From NCBI GenBank assembly GCA_002633005.1, contig NMRA01000032.1:64001-124000 (forward strand): a stretch of 60,000 bases of DNA, in the 5' to 3' direction. The position numbers were made by a program, and so were the translations under genes. This DNA comes from Phoronis australis. Its lineage: Eukaryota; Phoronida; Phoronidae. This document shows, piece after piece, positions 22,769-35,259 of this stretch. Under the pieces are notes generated by a model. The model saw only the letters and a list, made by a program, of their open reading frames with translations. It was not told the origin of the DNA and searched no databases. How positions within the stretch are numbered: the first letter of the stretch is position 1; each line of letters starts with the position of its first letter.

Positions 22769-25700
22769 CTGTAACACGAAAAGTGAGTTAAAGGGTTTAT
22801 AGCCAGGTCAGGTACATGTAAATGCTTTTCAACTTAGCGCAGGACATGGCAGAAAATTCATATTTTGTTTTATGAANGAAATTTTATTTAACAATTGAAA
22901 CTAACAGAAAGAAATGCTTTACTCCCTGATTGGCCTGATTCTCACTATGCAGCCATCACAATGAAAACTTACTAAGCATTTTGAAGGTAAATGTAGTCAC
23001 TGTTAGAAAAATAAAATAAATAAATTGTTGACAATTCATTGATACATTACCATAACGACAATGAAACATAATGCTGTTAGTACTCAAACAGAACAGTGAT
23101 CTCCAACTGACTTGTAAGTGACTTGTAACGAATGCATTGATATGCGTTAGATACATTGCACTAATTTGAAGACATATCTTCACAGAAGTAAGCTTGTGAA
23201 ACGTAATTTACCAATTCGGCTTATTCATTGAAAAAATGTTGAATTTTTATTTATGCATTATTAGAATTCCACACGTTTCTGAAAAACACATTATTTGAAA
23301 AAGCTAAAATGTCCATTTTAATATCAGTTTGAGTACCCTGTACAAGCTACACTATGGAGAATGCTTTAACACAGAATCAAAAAAAATGAAAGGTTTTGAA
23401 AACATATCTTAAGTCTGGTCAGCAGGCCACCCATGGCGACATCACATGGCGTGCCGCTGACCAAACTTAGAAATGTTTCCAATATGCATTTTCACACCGG
23501 TTTATGATGTATAAATTTAAATAAACGTTTCAGTGTACAATTATTACCGGCTAAGTCCCAAACAAAACCGACAACCAACAAAGGTTTGCTAATTAAAAGC
23601 AAGGTATGACGGACTACTTACTTCCCATTGTCATAAGCAGCTATAGACGTAATGGGCCCTGACCCAGGAATGTTTACACTTGCAACACAGTCTACAATTA
23701 TAATAAAGTTGTGTTATTACAATTCAGGGTGTGTTTACTTAACAACAACTGTCAAATGCATCGCAGGACAATTGTTAGCTCATAACCATCCAATGACATC
23801 ATAATTTGTATACAATGTAACACGAGTGATATAAAATTTGCGTTTCAGTTGTTAGAAGTTGTCAAGTGGCACTTATCTTGAGAATTTACTTTGCTGCTAA
23901 CATTCAATCTTTTATCGTTACATGACTGTTGCTTGCACCAAATGCATGTTGCAGTCGGCTCATGGTTTCAATTCTGGTGCACTCATATGTTTTTTACCTA
24001 GTGTTTACACGTCACCCAGTGCTGCAACTGGATGTTTACTATCTGATAGCTAACCCACAATGCACTTGAGAACTAACAACTGAAATACCCCAAATCCACC
24101 TGCTCAACGTTCAATAGTACAACATGCCCCGCGAATGACCACAAAACAGGCACGCAGAGTTCAAACTTGATCACAAAGATTGTGAGCCTGAGGCTACACA
24201 GTGATGGAAAACGCGCAACCTTCAAGTACGGTAAAGTCTTGCAATTTTCAGACAGCTGGCCATTTTTAAAACTTGGTATCGGCGCCAGCATATAGTAAAC
24301 AAACAAACAAGTTTAAAATGACACGGCCTTTTACAATGTTTACAAACAACAACATGACTGTGAAGGTCATGAACTATGAACCCATGTACTTTTATTTAGA
24401 TCACTCACTGCTACAAAATGAGGAAGCCATTTCTCGCCTTGCAAAGACCTCACTAATCGTTATTTGTTGAGCCCATGCTCGGACCCATAAAATGACACTG
24501 TGGTAAAGGCCATCCTGCAGAGCCTGATCTCAAACAAAAATGGACTGTCATATCTTTGAAAATTCTCAAAACATTCCAACTTGAATAACAAACAGTTTAA
24601 GACCAATTTCAATGCAAGTGATCTAAATCGAGATGTTTTTTGTGCTGGAAGGCAGGTTTACAGCTTTAACTCACAGGTATCAGAAAAGGTTTCAATTTGT
24701 TCTCAATAATTATGTGCGACTCACGCACGCGTGTACCCATTTGCAACCATGAAAACAAAATGACATCACTATGCCGAAACATGCTCGAATTTGAAGACTG
24801 AGCTTGTGATAGATCTGTACACAATTCAAAGACAAAGGTCCTGCTAACCAAAGCAAGAAAAAGTCTCAAAATACTCGTACGTCTCGTAATGTTATCAGTG
24901 ACTGCAAAGTTGACAGCAGGAACAGGCCCTGAAAGATTCCACAATTTTGGTGTAACCTTCAATTCTCTGTGGCGTAAGAAAAACAAGTGAAGATCTATTT
25001 TTACAGCATGAAAAGGGAACACTTCTCTAACCAGAAGTTTCCCTGGCAGACGTAATTGAGAGGTACATCTCAACTATTTCAGACAAAATATTTTTTTTGC
25101 CATTTTGTGCTTCCTATAAGGGAACGAGAAATGGACTGGTGACCAGTCGTCTATCGGTCAGAAAAATAACCAGCAGGTCAGCTAGTTTTTAAGCACACCG
25201 GCAGAAGAACAAACAGCTGATTGCAGGTTCTACATCAATGCACGCTACTGAATATTACCTTGATTCACAATAACTTGAATGTAATAGTTAAAGAAATGTT
25301 GCTATATGGCATAAGGATGAATTGAAATACTCCTCCACATGCGTTCATCATTTCCAGCATGCCCTGGATTCACGACCCAAATAGCAACCACACAGAGGAT
25401 TGAACTAACAAATCCCAGCACAATGTTACTTGCCTGGTCAAAGCGGTTGGACAACTAGAAAACAACTCGCTGCTGACCGATCGCACAAAAATTTGCCACC
25501 TGCATAGTAAATTGGAGACATTTTACTGAATTTACATATTAACCTAATACCACACATACCTCTGCTATTCTGGTCCCACACTTTCACACTACCATCGTTA
25601 GAGCTCGACGCGATAAGGTTGGTGCCCACTGCGGCTGGCAGGAACATGCACGAGTTGACAGTCTCACCGTGACCTCTGAACTCGCATACAGGCTGTGTGG

Positions 25701-28700
25701 TTCTCAGATCCCATAACTGCAAAGTTGTTTTCAATTACTGTTATAAAGTCATGATAAATAAACGAGCAAAAATTAGAATGCAACGACAAGATTCTACATT
25801 GTTCATCCGCACACAATGAATGGAAGTATTAGTTGCGCTTAAAACTGGATGTTTCAGTAAAATTGGCCAACAATTTGGAAAACAGCAATGAAGCTTCATT
25901 GCTTACTCATTGCTCAGAGAGATTTGGTAGGTAGGTCGATATGATTAATGAATATGCTCTGTACGTTTCATGATCTTGATTTCTGCGAACTGAGCTGTGC
26001 CACCATGTGGAACATTTTTTGAGTAAGATCAGAAGCAAGTTTGGTATAAATGCTCGAGAACACACTCAGTCAGTACAACATTAACACATTGGCTATCAAA
26101 GCCACTCTGATACACAAGGCAGTAAGAGCCATTGTGGCTAAGATTACATGTTACAGCATATTAAACTTGACACAACATACTCACAGTCAGTTCACAGCCT
26201 TGTCCACCAAACCCATTACTACATGTAAGGCAATAAACACCGTCACGACTCAGGTCACAGCAAGTCTGTATGTACTGCTTTCTCGGGAAGCTTTGAACAA
26301 CTTTCAGACTTCTTGCATCCCATATTCTGTAAAATTCAGATGACAATCACATTGCATTGAGTCACTTATTAGACCTGAAAGATATCACTTAACACGTTCT
26401 ACACAGACCCCGACCTCCTGACAAAGATATCACTTAACACGTTCTACACAGACCCCGACCTCACGACAAAGATATCACTTAACATGTTCTACACAGACCC
26501 CAACCTCACGACAAAGATATCACTTAACATGTTCTACACAGACACCGACCTCACGACAAAGTCTTACAACTCATTTCCAATTCTTTTCAGTTCATGCCTC
26601 CCACCATCGTTCTCACACAACTGACCCTAATTGACCCACCATGACATTATTCAGTTGATATCTTTTTGAAGATATCAAAGTACAATGGATTTTATACCCT
26701 ATGTAATACAAAGGGTCACATGGACATAATGTATATCATTAATTACTGTACATCAGGGCCCAGTTGCATAAAAGTTATGCGCCGTATAGCAAAAATGACG
26801 TCGCATTATCACGCGTCACGTTGTTATTGTGGAACAATGCACTTGACGTCATGCAACAATCTAACTTATCCAGCGCATAACTTTTGAAGCTTTATGCAAC
26901 TCAGCCCAGATATAAAAACTCCATGACATAGATTTAAGGTTATGTGGGACCCTAGAAGAATGCTCAAATTTGGCAAATTTAAGAGCTATATCTTAGAAAT
27001 AGTTGATTGGATTCATTTGAAACATTCAGATACTATGCTTTTTGTATAGCTCACCAAAATTTAATAGAAATTCTTTTAAAATGATTCGCTTTTTCATGAG
27101 GGGCTATCAAAAATAAGACTTGTGATTTTTCAAAAAACAGTCAGAAAGATGCATGAACTCTTGAAAACAACATAATCTAGAAAACTGTAACAGCGTTGTT
27201 GAGATTTAATCATTGAATTTGGCCACACTATTGATACCATCATTTTGCTACCGTACATGACAAATTAACATCAAAATGGTACAAAACCAAAAATCAAATT
27301 CTACATGCTTTCTACTTTCAGATACATTAACTGAAAAGTTAAAATAGTTTTGTAGGTATTCACCTGAATACACACACTTGTCAATAAGGCCCTAAAATCC
27401 TTAACATGAATATTGTATAATAATTGGTATAAATTTGAAAATGAATTCAAGGTAAATTGAGACAAAACTTACCTAACCTCTTTATCTTCACTGGTCTGAG
27501 CAATGATGTCAGAAGTAGCTGACCATTTGACATGAGTGACCTGCAGAAAAACCAGAAAAAATGCTAAACACCTGACGACAGCTACCTGCAGAAAAGCCCA
27601 CATAGCACATAGCACCTAGCTAAGTGTGGCATCCAATACAACTTAACTTATACCAAAAAATAATCAGACAACACATTTCATAAACATCCGTCAAGGAACT
27701 TTAGAGGAAAAGAGAAGAAAAAAAATGAAATTCCCACTAGAGGGCAGTTGCGAATGCTAATTAAAGTGACTAGCAATTACTTGACTTCTGAAAAATATCA
27801 ACGGTTTCACCTGCCGACCAGAAGAGTTGACAGAGAAATCAGGCTCATTTCAACAGAATACTGCAATTATGTGCCGTCATCTTACAAAGTTCTTTTAAGA
27901 TATTTATTACTAGAAATTATGATAACATCTCAGAATATTTCTTCAGTTGTAACAATGAAACACAGCCAAGTGAAAAGTTGATGGCTTCATCACCTTTGAC
28001 ACACCATATAACTTACTGTTACAAATTAATATGAAAACTCACAAGATTTCTCGATATGAATTCCTTCATCACAACCCTGCCAGTTTCAACATCCCACACT
28101 ATCATGTAGTTGTCACGCGATCCAGTGCAAAGCAGACTGTTTTCTGAAAAATAATAAATTGCCAATGCACGGTTTTGTATGGAGTTGTCCACTACGTAGA
28201 ATGTTATAAATTAATTGTCACTGGTGCAGTGTTCACCCACAGATGGGGTTTTGCGTCATGGAAATCAATCAACAAATCTGATTAAAATGCACACTGAGTT
28301 CATGGATGCCATTTTGATAAGCTGTGGTTATTACATCCCTTTATTTCTTGTCTATAATTATAGTAGATTTGCCATATTTTCCACCATTTTCCGTACACTG
28401 TGCTATTTTACATTCCTCTTTGAAGAGACAGAAAAATACATTGTATGATCAACCTCATTTTTGAAAAATAACGGACACTAAAAACACACTTCTGAGCCGA
28501 GATGGACAAGAGAAGATCAATACATAGCACTACACACAGCTTTAAAAGACATAGCTCTTTCAGTCACCACCAAACTCATCAGGCACAGTACAACTTTGCT
28601 GGAATAAGACTTAAAAATAACAAACCCACTACGATTCAAAATTAGCAATTAGCACCTAAGAATCGTGTAGTGGTATTTCAGGTGGTGGCTATTGAACCAT

Positions 28701-31700
28701 TTTTCAGATACAGTACACCGTACTCTTTCCTACCAGGGTTAACGGAGAGGCCCATCACGACCAGCTCGTGTTCCTCAAATATCTGCTGACAATCATGATT
28801 GGTTAAACTCCACATCCTGGCAGTCTTGTCCCGCGATGCACTGAAAACGGACGATATGTGCAAGCCGTGGCATACCTGAAATATAGTTAGTGTCAGCATG
28901 CTAAATGAGGATACAAGGAAAATTGTGGTCTTGAGTAAATCGGAAAGAAGGCGGTGTGACCTAGAGGGGAGGTTGCTGCCTCCAAGTCTAAAGATCTAAG
29001 CAAGGAGTGTACGAGTATAGTGAACTCTCCTATACTACTACACTCCTTGATCTAAGATTGCTTTGTCCATGCCTTGCTTTATATGGGGCACTTTTCAATC
29101 AAATGTGTAACACAAATGTAACATGTGCTGATTGCGTATAGTTGTAAACTTACTTGGGGTGAACCCGAAATCCATTTAAAAAATAATTTAAGATTTAAAA
29201 AATTGATACATCCGGCTCCAAATAGTTTTTATTGAGACAATTTGAGATCAGAAGTGATTTCTGGGACTTGGAAAAACTAGCAATTTGACCAGGCTCAATA
29301 TAAGTTAGCTTGACCAGGCTCAATTAAAGTAAGCTTGACCAGGCTCAATATAAGTTAGCTTGACCGGGCAGGTATTTTATGCAAAGAACATGTGACCTAA
29401 ACGAATGGTCAACTGTTTGTCTGTTATCAGGTTCAGAAATCACTTATAATTTGACTTTTACAACAGAAAGTGGTCTCAATCAAAATTATAATAGCAACAG
29501 TACAATAATTACAATAGCCATGGTCATCATTAGCTCAGCCTACAATAATGATATACTTGGTGTAACAGTCAGTTTCCAACATCTCGACAAAATCAAGCTG
29601 TAACAGTTAGCCATGATTGTACATGCATGAGTCAGTCAATATGTGACCAGTGAAACAGATCGTACAAACACGACAAGTATGCCAACTACATCTATACAAC
29701 ACTGATGGAAGAAAGTAACAGTTTCACTTGGCATAGCGGATTGTTTCTACCTTCCATTTAACTGGTCACATAGTAAGCGACTCAGGCGTGTACATTTGGG
29801 CTAACTGTTAAAGCTTGAGTCTATCACGTCTGAAATGAGATGTTGTAAATAGATGCTCCAACTATACCGGCATTTACACGAGAGACAACTGACATAGTGC
29901 AGCTAACATGGTACAGCTGCTCCACTGCAAGTGTGTGTACAAACACGACTGACACGAAGCGAGTGACAACACGGCAACCAGTTTTTGACACCGGTTTGAC
30001 AGGTAGAGTGAGTTACATTCAATCAGTTGCTCCAGTGTCAACTAAACGTCTAAACACAACTGGGGCAGGGCGGAAATGGATCATCTTTCAATGCGCTTGC
30101 ACAATAGCGTGTATTTGGGTGATCAGCTGGCATTCTGCATGGTTTGGACATTTGCTATTGTTTATGCGAGCATGCGCAACCAGTCTTCATGTAAGAGACT
30201 CATGCTGGTCCAGTTTGCGACCTCATGTATTGTATATGCAACTGAAGCGGAGCAAGTCGTGCCGTGACCAATGACACAGTGACAAAGTCGTCTCTCGAGT
30301 AAAAGCGGCTTATTTATTTATTATTGTGATATTTAAAATGAGGGTGGCCTCTTCATTGATAGCACTGCTTTCCAAGAGGGCCCTTATATCACTCCGTTTT
30401 TACTGTAGGGGGAGCTAATGATGGACAAGGGAACAATAATTGTACTTACTGTCGCTATGGAAATTTTTATTGAGACCACTCCACCTCTTCAACACTTATG
30501 GAAGAAACTAAGTTTCACAATTTCAAAGTGAATTATTCCAAAGAGCTCCCACCTTAGTAATTTCTTTTGAATGACCTGTCCATCTATTAGTGACTTTCCC
30601 AGACGTGAAGTCTGTCAATAGTAAGCACTGAAAGACAAGCAGATGATTATATCAACATAACTTACTTGGAATGCAGTAAGGCCATGTATGGATGACAAGT
30701 CTCTGCATTGAACCAAACGTCTACAATCTTAACAATTGAACTTAGGTCAGTAAAAGTAAGCATATTTTCTGAAAGTAGCGAGACTCAATATTTTTTCCAG
30801 TTTCTACTAATCTTGGACTGGGCACACGATCTCGTCTTTTTGTACAATTTAGCAAAAATAAAAGGTACATTCAAAGCATAAGAAAGTAACAGGACATGAC
30901 CAATTTAATTTTACATAAATTTCAAATTTCAAAATTGAGCTAATATATTTTTTCCAATTTATTTATTATATGTTCTCAGTTATGCAACTTTTGATTTTTT
31001 CTTAACTCTAACAAAAGTCCTATTTTAGATCGCCTCTCGTGCAAAAGTGGAACATTTTAAAACTATTCCTAACAGCCATTTAGAAAACACTGCACATTGC
31101 CTGAAACTTTCATACTATGAATTTAATCATCCCTCCTGAGATATAATGTTCCATAGTTTCATTTTTTCGTAAAATATGGGGAGGACGTTTTTTCCACGTT
31201 CAAGTTCTGTAACAACAGGCCGATTTAAGATTGACATAAGCATAATGTTCAGAAGCAATTGAAAAAATGAAAAAGGTACTCTAGTAATTCTTTTGGCAAT
31301 GTCGGTTCCAAATTGATGAGATTACTATTGTATTCTGTACCTGACACCTGGCCATGAACGGCAACAGGTAGGAAGAATACAAGGGCACATGATGACCTAG
31401 GAATTTGTTGAGCTGCTGTGGCAATGTGTTAGTGGGTGGGACCAAGTGGAAGAGTGCTGATACAAGTCAGGGGAATTGTCTAGAAAAATTTATCAAACAA
31501 GCAATATCAGAACATTTATAGGGAAGTTGATGGACGGCTCTAGGCAGCTGATGAATGTTATCACAGCAGGATGTCATCCCGTTTGTCACCTGTTTTGGCA
31601 AAATAACTGACATCAACTGATATAGATTGCTTGCATTAGGGGGCAATTATAGACAGTGACCACTGGCATGTAGGACGCTTCATACGCTGGAAGTTTTTCG

Positions 31701-33072
31701 CCAAATTATGCTTTGCACTGACTAAAACATCAAAGTCACATTGTATGACATCATATCCCCTGGCGCGCGCAGTGTTAAAAATGGTGAGTTACCGATTTTG
31801 GGAACTGGGCGAGGGACTGCTCGAAGAAAAAAATTGATAATGGGAGTATTTGTTCGAGTTGAAAGGAATTAAATATATTGACGGCCTCCTAAGGTGTCCC
31901 TCTATGCGCAAAGGTGTTAACAACGTAACATTGATGTTTTAGTCAGTGCGAGGCATAATTTGCTGAAAATCTTCCGGCATATGAAGTGCCTATAGGAGCT
32001 TCGCAGTCTCTACTACGGAGCCAGTAGAGACTGTTGTCACTGTCTATGGCATTTATTGCAAGGAGATATCAAAAGGTGGTGCTCACAAACATACCTGGTC
32101 TTTGCTTCCTGACAACAGCATGTTGGGTGGAACAGCATTAAGACTAGTAACGGCCTCTGTGTGCACAGTCTGGAACTGACGGATTGTGGTGGGCTGGGAT
32201 GAATTCTGGTTCACATTGGTGCCATAATGACTAAGAAAGAAATGCCATGTCAAGTTTTGTGGTCACTAATAACAACACTTTTCAAAATAAACTATTCAAT
32301 ATAGACTCTAACTTTGGCAAACTCCTTGGCAGACTTATTTGGTCGAATTTAGGCATTAAAAGTCAAATGGTTGTGGTAACTGTCTTAGTATATATTTAGT
32401 GGGCGTGTCTTCCATCTAGTCTAGTTGTTAGAGACCTCGTGGTCAGTTCGGGTCTGGCTGTTGGCCAGAACGCATGTGTACTCATGGTGGCGCTAATAAA
32501 TATATACATATATATAGTAAATGTGATCGTTTTCAGTTGGTATATTCAGTCATCACAATGGTAGGGACGTGACAAAAAAATTCAATGGTTTTGTGCCTAG
32601 CCATTAACTGGCTTACTCCAAAGGTTGACCATGATGTGTATCAAATATCTAAATATTTACACAAGATGCACATGCATGGCGATGTGGTCAAACATGGCAG
32701 CCCACAAATTCGTTAAAGACAGTACTGTAGTGGGATTCTCGACAAATCAAAAAAGCCACCTGTCCACGTTTGGTATGCAACCAACCAGAGAGATTTGCTG
32801 CGATCTATGTGTCATACACGGAACTAGAAATTGGCAACAATCTTCTCAACCGTACAGAGTAGAGCATCACCGGGAGTCCCGGAGAGTGGAGACAGATCGC
32901 ATAGGCCTACACGGCTACAGTGCCAGTTGGCTGACAGAAACTGAGAAAGCGCCCGAGCTCGAGCCGAGGCGTGTTGCCTAGTTCTGTAACAGAGTATACT
33001 GGTCAACCACTATTTAAAACCTTACCTGTGTCGACTGTTCTTTGACTTAGGCTTGCTGAGTAGTTTCCCCAT
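22675..33072 (-). CDS. WDR31: WDR31, WD40-repeat protein (complete, 10 coding exons, 343 aa)
   Basis: Minus-strand exons in coding order: 33026-33072, 32095-32230, 30553-30627, 28734-28875, 28043-28143, 27473-27540, 26185-26326, 25560-25716, 23622-23691, 22675-22768. All phases agree, giving 343 codons plus TGA; the human protein is slightly longer at about 367 aa. WD motifs are seen as FSASRDKTARMWSL, LCTGSRDNYMIVWDV, IWDARSL, LWDLRTTQPVCEFRGH and IASSSNDGSVKVWDQ, forming a single beta-propeller. The family signature CSNGFGGQGCE is present, as is the ending LCAGTFNEGIHVLSL before the stop. WDR31 has been linked to ciliary transport (IFT/BBSome regulation) in other animals. The protein begins MGKLLSKPKSKN, a possible N-myristoylation site. 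Confidence 0.93.
23622..23691 (-). CDS. WDR31: WDR31 exon 9
   Basis: Seventy bases, phase 1 to 2, acceptor ATTGTAG and donor GTAAGT. It encodes DCVASVNIPGSGPITSIAAY, matching the family G-S-G-P-[LI]-T-S-[LI]-A block. Confidence 0.87.
25560..25716 (-). CDS. WDR31: WDR31 exon 8
   Basis: Acceptor TTTGCAG, donor GTATGT, phase 0 to 1. It encodes LWDLRTTQPVCEFRGHGETV and IASSSNDGSVKVWDQNS, one blade with a GH dipeptide and one WD terminus. Confidence 0.94.
26185..26326 (-). CDS. WDR31: WDR31 exon 7
   Basis: Acceptor TTTTACAG, donor GTGAGT, phase 2 to 0. It encodes IWDARSLKVVQSFPRKQYIQ, then CCDLSRDGVYCLTCSNGFGG and QGCELT, closely following the human CSNGFGGEGCEAT block. Confidence 0.94.
26381..26560. 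repeat. 45-base minisatellite, exactly four copies
   Basis: Four consecutive 45-base units beginning GATATCACTTAACACGTTCT, differing at only a few bases each, inside WDR31 intron 6. There is no spacer variation, so this is not a CRISPR array. Confidence 0.95.
26754..26908. mobile_element. MITE-like element with GCATAA-type terminal inverted repeats
   Basis: The left end GGGCCCAGTTGCATAAAAGT is mirrored at the right by CTTTATGCAACTCAGCCC, and TTATGCGC by GCGCATAA. It is about 155 bases, non-coding, and lies in a WDR31 intron. Confidence 0.65.
27473..27540 (-). CDS. WDR31: WDR31 exon 6
   Basis: Acceptor TTCTGCAG, donor GTAAGT, phase 0 to 2. It encodes VTHVKWSATSDIIAQTSEDK and EV plus a split Arg. 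It matches the family VTHLCW...LQTSEDKTLR. Confidence 0.92.
28043..28143 (-). CDS. WDR31: WDR31 exon 5
   Basis: Acceptor ATTTTTCAG, donor GTGAGT, phase 1 to 0. It encodes NSLLCTGSRDNYMIVWDVET, a complete WD-repeat end with the family SRD-N pattern. Confidence 0.93.
28734..28875 (-). CDS. WDR31: WDR31 exon 4
   Basis: Acceptor TATATTTCAG, donor GTAGGA, phase 0 to 1. It encodes FSASRDKTARMWSLTNHDCQ and FEEHELVVMGLSVNP, corresponding to the human FFSASRD...HAMVVTGLAVSP block. Confidence 0.93.
29001..29049. repeat. Imperfect 20-base hairpin
   Basis: Arms CAAGGAGTGTACGAGTATAG and CTATACTACTACACTCCTTG surround a 9-base loop with two mismatches, in a WDR31 intron. Confidence 0.7.
29286..29370. repeat. 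25-base tandem repeat, three copies and a partial fourth
   Basis: Unit TGACCAGGCTCAATATAAGT plus TAGCT, at 29286, 29311 and 29336, with a diverged start at 29361. It is intronic. Confidence 0.9.
30553..30627 (-). CDS. WDR31: WDR31 exon 3
   Basis: Seventy-five bases, phase 0 to 0, acceptor TCTTTCAG and donor GTGGGA. It encodes LLLTDFTSGKVTNRWTGHSK and EITK, matching the human [20 protein letters not shown] block. It is too short to show as an isolated long reading frame. Confidence 0.92.
31649..32047. mobile_element. Foldback/MITE-like element, about 400 bases
   Basis: Outer ends ATAGACAGTGAC and GTCACTGTCTAT are inverse. Inside, about 80 bases from 31670 (TAGGACGCTTCATACGCTGG) recur inverted at about 31920-32000. 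A 10-base hairpin (AGTCTCTACT/AGTAGAGACT) sits near the right end. It is non-coding, in WDR31 intron 2. Confidence 0.7.
32095..32230 (-). CDS. WDR31: WDR31 exon 2
   Basis: Acceptor TTTCTTAG, donor GTATGT, phase 2 to 0. It encodes HYGTNVNQNSSQPTTIRQFQ, TVHTEAVTSLNAVPPNMLLS and GSKDQ, the first WD blade with the SG-x-KD motif. Confidence 0.9.
32400..32518 (+). mobile_element. Possible tRNA-derived SINE
   Basis: Contains GTCTAGTTGTTAGAG (A-box-like, tRNA-Glu style) and, about 20 bases on, GTTCGGGTCT (B-box-like), ending in an AT-rich tail (AATAAATATATACATATATA). It has no clear cloverleaf, so it is not called a tRNA gene. Confidence 0.3.
33026..33072 (-). CDS. WDR31: WDR31 exon 1 (start codon)
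   Basis: ATG at 33072 gives MGKLLSKPKSKNSRH and a split Ser before GTAAGG. The MGKL start, the following basic residues and the phase-2 junction to exon 2 support it. A short 5' UTR intron is possible, since GTGAGT occurs at about 33157 and GTGCAG just before the ATG. Confidence 0.88.
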
Positions 33073-33283
33073 TACTGCACTCTTTCCGAATACAAGGGAC
33101 GTGCATAAGTTGAGCAAATTCAACAAAAATTGTCACTGACGAAACCAAACACTCACCGGTAATGCGGAAGTAAACACGATTTCAGAGCATGCGCCGTGGA
33201 ATTGTTGTGACAGGCTCGCGGCTCACTGCTCACGGCTCACGGCTCATGGCCCACTTGCCGCGTAAGACTAAGATGAGAGAGAG

Positions 33284-33365
33284 TGGGGTTGGGAGAAGGA
33301 GAGGGAGAGGGAGAGAGATAGATACTGGGGAGAGGGAGGGGGGCAGGGCAGGGGGAGAGAGATCA
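33284..33365. repeat. GA-rich purine tract
   Basis: GAGAGAGTGGGGTTGGGAGA and further GGGAGA/GAGGG units, nearly all purine on the plus strand, about 200-300 bases upstream of the WDR31 start codon. Confidence 0.8.
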
Positions 33366-35259
33366 TGGAGTTAAAATGTTACAAGACATAAGATACACAG
33401 GAGACAGATGAATCAGTAGTCAACTTATCAAGTAGGTCTACCACCCTAAAAAATAATAAAGAAATAACTAGTACAAGGCATGGCTACTAGTACCATCAAC
33501 AATGTGTATTTCTATGTATCTTATAAATGTGTACATGCACAGAGCATAAAGGAGTATAAATCGCTATCCATTGGATACAGGTTACCGGTGCAGCGTCCGG
33601 AACAAAACCGTCACTGAGTCGAACAAAGATCAGAGGCCGGGAGACTAATTTATGAATGTATTTGGCACTACTCGGGAAAAACATACGTTATATAATATAC
33701 TATGGAGGTAGAAGTTTAAAAATACGCGAATATAAAAAAGTGTATATTTATAGGAGACAGTAATGCTGAGAAAAAAAGCTATAAGAATAGGTTATTGTGC
33801 GGTATCAGTCATAACAGCGCTGACATCTGATGATTTATTTATGATGGATATCTGTTCAAAGTAACTGGGGCAGAAGATGTAATTTCACAGAAGTAAACAC
33901 ATGCACTTTCTTTTGTCTTGTGGCTAGTTTCATGAACAACAGGGACTATTTATTTGAGTTAAGAATAGAGCAAGGTCGGCAAAGCGTAAGTCAGTCACTG
34001 AAAAGTAACTCCGAAGATCCACATAGGCGATCTCCGTCACTGAGTCTCCCCGTCAAGTTAAAAGTTGTACTTTCATGACACGATCCTCCGATCAGTGCTT
34101 TCAATCAAAATGTTCGAGGATTTATATGCACGTACCTGCTTGAAACTTGTTTTTCGAAGAGCCAGCGTCTCTCAAAAGGTTTAACTTGAAATACTGAAAG
34201 TTCGGGAATGTGACTTATAGCTTTAGGCCTACTAATTGCGTCGCCGGCATTTGCATTTTCAGACTTTTATTTACAGCCACTCAGATTTTGCTGCTCGACT
34301 GTCGATGACTTTGAATATATTAGTGCAGTAGTTTTTGTTCTCATTGACTCTCGGACTAGTTCACTAACTAGTTTTACTTGATGTCGGATTATGAACCTTC
34401 GGCTTTTGTAGGGACTTTTCAACTGAAGTCAATTATTTCGTTTGTCGGATTATGGGACTTCTGACTTGTGACCATTCAGAATGAAGTATGGAGATGTACC
34501 CTATTTATTCTAATGCACTACTTTGCGGGCACGCAAAAAAGTAGTAATTAGATTGCCTTCTTAATTTTAGTCTTCAGTTGCTAATTTTCATCTTCCAGCT
34601 TCTTCGTAGGCCTACTTTTGGTTGTCAGTGGGTCGCAGCGTATCGTCGCGGTATACGTATGGCGTGTCAAAAGACAAAAAAACGTGCATTAGTAAAAATT
34701 ACAAACAATCGACAACATGGAGATTGTTTTCAATGTGCTACTCGGTGACAAACTCAAAAATTCCTCTACCTACCTCGGCAGTGACTGAGCTGGTTGCGGC
34801 ATCTGCAGGAGGAATTTTATTAACCCCATTCAGCATGCATTTTGTGAACTTGGACGCCTGTCATTTGAGTTCATTCATGCTGTCTTTCTTAGTATGTTAG
34901 TGCATCTGTTGATTTTAAATAGCGTTGGTGTCAACACGAATGTGTCGTCAAGATAAGTAAGAAACGTCAAGTCCAAGCGAATGATCCTACATCTGATGGA
35001 TGAATGTAGGCCGATGGGTAGAACTATAAATTGAAATGCACCTGCGCGGCGTCAACACGACCCAGAGTACAACTAAACAGTCATTTTATTGCTTTATATA
35101 TAGCTAGTACTTTCCTAAAGCCTATTCCACTGATCAATCATCCCAAAACGAGTTTTTCGACTGTAAAAATGTACGCTACTATATGTTCTGAGAACGTCCA
35201 ACTAAACTGTAATGTTGATGAGACGGATGGCCAACGAACTCTGGAACTAACTACCGGAA

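Noticed and set aside
26381-26560. CRISPR-like regular repeat
   Set aside because: Whole units repeat with no unique spacers, and the genome is eukaryotic.
32400-32518. tRNA gene
   Set aside because: A-box- and B-box-like words are present but no cloverleaf stems could be drawn; listed only as a possible SINE.
32968-32988. Possible RFX X-box (GTTGCCTAGTTCTGTAAC) near WDR31
   Set aside because: Half-site spacing and the second half do not fit the X-box consensus, and it lies downstream of the start codon.
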